Positions 6,055 to 6,368 of a stretch of 6,368 bases of DNA are shown here, in pieces (the first letter of the stretch is position 1; each line of letters starts with the position of its first letter). The DNA lies in assembly GCA_910588405.1 (NCBI GenBank), contig CAJUPT010000113.1, positions 1-6,368 on the forward strand, read 5' to 3'. Position numbers and translations under genes: made by a program. The stretch comes from an uncultured Lachnospiraceae bacterium (GTDB taxonomy: Bacteria; Bacillota; Clostridia; Lachnospirales; Lachnospiraceae). The notes beneath the pieces are model-generated. The model ran no database searches. It was given only the letters and a program-made list of their open reading frames with translations, and was not told the origin of the DNA.

Positions 6055-6325
6055 TTACTTTTTACTCCCCGCCTTAAAATTATAGACAGGCTTCAATAGA
6101 TCTGTCACCTACACAGTATCCTTAATCCTCTCCGCAATCTCCGTAACGGAGCAATAGGCAAAAGGCGCCTCATCCAATGTATCCGCCCCTATACGGCTGC
6201 TGTATACGACTTTCATCTCCTTGTTCAATTCCGACATCGTATACCGGATTTTCACATCCTCCCGTTTCAGCTTCCTGCCAAGCCATGGGGAACCGAACAG
6301 TTCCACTCCTCATTGGTGTTAGTAT
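6055..6325 (-). pseudogene. rtcB: Decayed C-terminal remnant of an RtcB-type RNA ligase gene
   Basis: RtcB ligases join 2',3'-cyclic-phosphate (or 3'-phosphate) and 5'-OH RNA ends using GTP and Mn2+; full proteins are about 400-480 residues. Only about the last 90 residues remain. In one frame 6285-6325 reads TNTNEEWNCSVPH, continuing to G at 6282-6284. Two bases (6280-6281) stand where the Ala codon of HGAGR should be, so one base is lost and the frame shifts. The next frame reads GRKLKRED, then TLDEAPFAY, and ends IKDTV at an amber TAG (6109-6111). Past that stop the same frame continues VTDLLKPVYNFKAGSKK to TAA (6055-6057), the typical RtcB ending with PVYNFKA. The His of PHG is in the motif that carries the guanylylated histidine in the family. 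Homology fades before NEEWN, where an IS-like end begins. The GTG-initiated 65-residue frame at 6109-6306 is not a real gene. Sequencing error could explain one lesion but hardly all. Confidence 0.85.
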
Positions 6326-6330
6326 ATAAG

Positions 6331-6368
6331 TGTGGACAGAAAAAGTTGAACAATCTATACTATCAAAT
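6331..6368. mobile_element. Possible terminus of an IS3-like insertion sequence running out of the window
   Basis: From 6331 the + strand reads TGTGGACAGAAAAAG and then AT-rich DNA. A 5'-TG end followed by a GGAC and an A-rich run resembles the terminal inverted repeats of IS3-family (IS150-like) elements. It starts within a few bases of where rtcB homology is lost, which fits an insertion that cut the gene. No transposase is visible in the 38 bases present, and the other end is outside the window. Confidence 0.35.

Noticed and set aside
6109..6306. 65-residue GTG-started small protein
   Set aside because: Its residues match the RtcB C-terminus, and matching sequence continues on both sides in another frame and past the stop, so it is a segment of a pseudogene.

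Overview
The window looks like chromosomal DNA of a Gram-positive anaerobe of the Clostridia, probably Lachnospiraceae. This is an inference from strong AGGAGG-type ribosome binding sites, AT-rich intergenic DNA between genes of moderate GC, and the mix of protein families; no taxonomic marker gene is present. Every gene I can support lies on the minus strand, so transcription runs from high to low coordinates.

In transcription order (right to left) the window holds: (1) at 6331-6368, a possible terminus of an insertion sequence that leaves the window; (2) at 6055-6325, the decayed 3' end of an rtcB-type RNA ligase gene, with its 5' part missing, a one-base frameshift in the HGAGR active-site motif and an in-frame amber codon near the end; (3) a ketopantoate-reductase-family gene (4987-5901) with a good sigma-A-type promoter; (4) a small VOC/glyoxalase-fold gene (4529-4879), 107 bases further on and possibly co-transcribed; (5) an integral membrane acyltransferase of the Acyl_transf_3 family (3190-4260); (6) a 771-residue membrane-anchored protein with a C-terminal DUF5722-like, glycosidase-like TIM-barrel domain (661-2976); (7) a 395-base intergenic region with a strong promoter and a nested stem-loop; (8) the first 88 codons of a MATE-family efflux transporter, cut by the window edge.

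How the genes may work together: the acyltransferase and the anchored glycosidase-like protein are neighbours on one strand and could both act on a cell-surface or secreted polysaccharide, one adding acyl groups and the other cutting or remodelling. The reductase and the VOC protein look like a small metabolic pair acting on a 2-oxo acid or a similar substrate. The MATE gene seems to have its own promoter and a long structured leader, which suggests regulated expression. The rtcB remnant is probably non-functional. I found no CRISPR array, tRNA or rRNA. The items most worth following up are the DUF5722-like protein, the structured leader of the MATE gene and the rtcB relic with its adjoining IS-like end.
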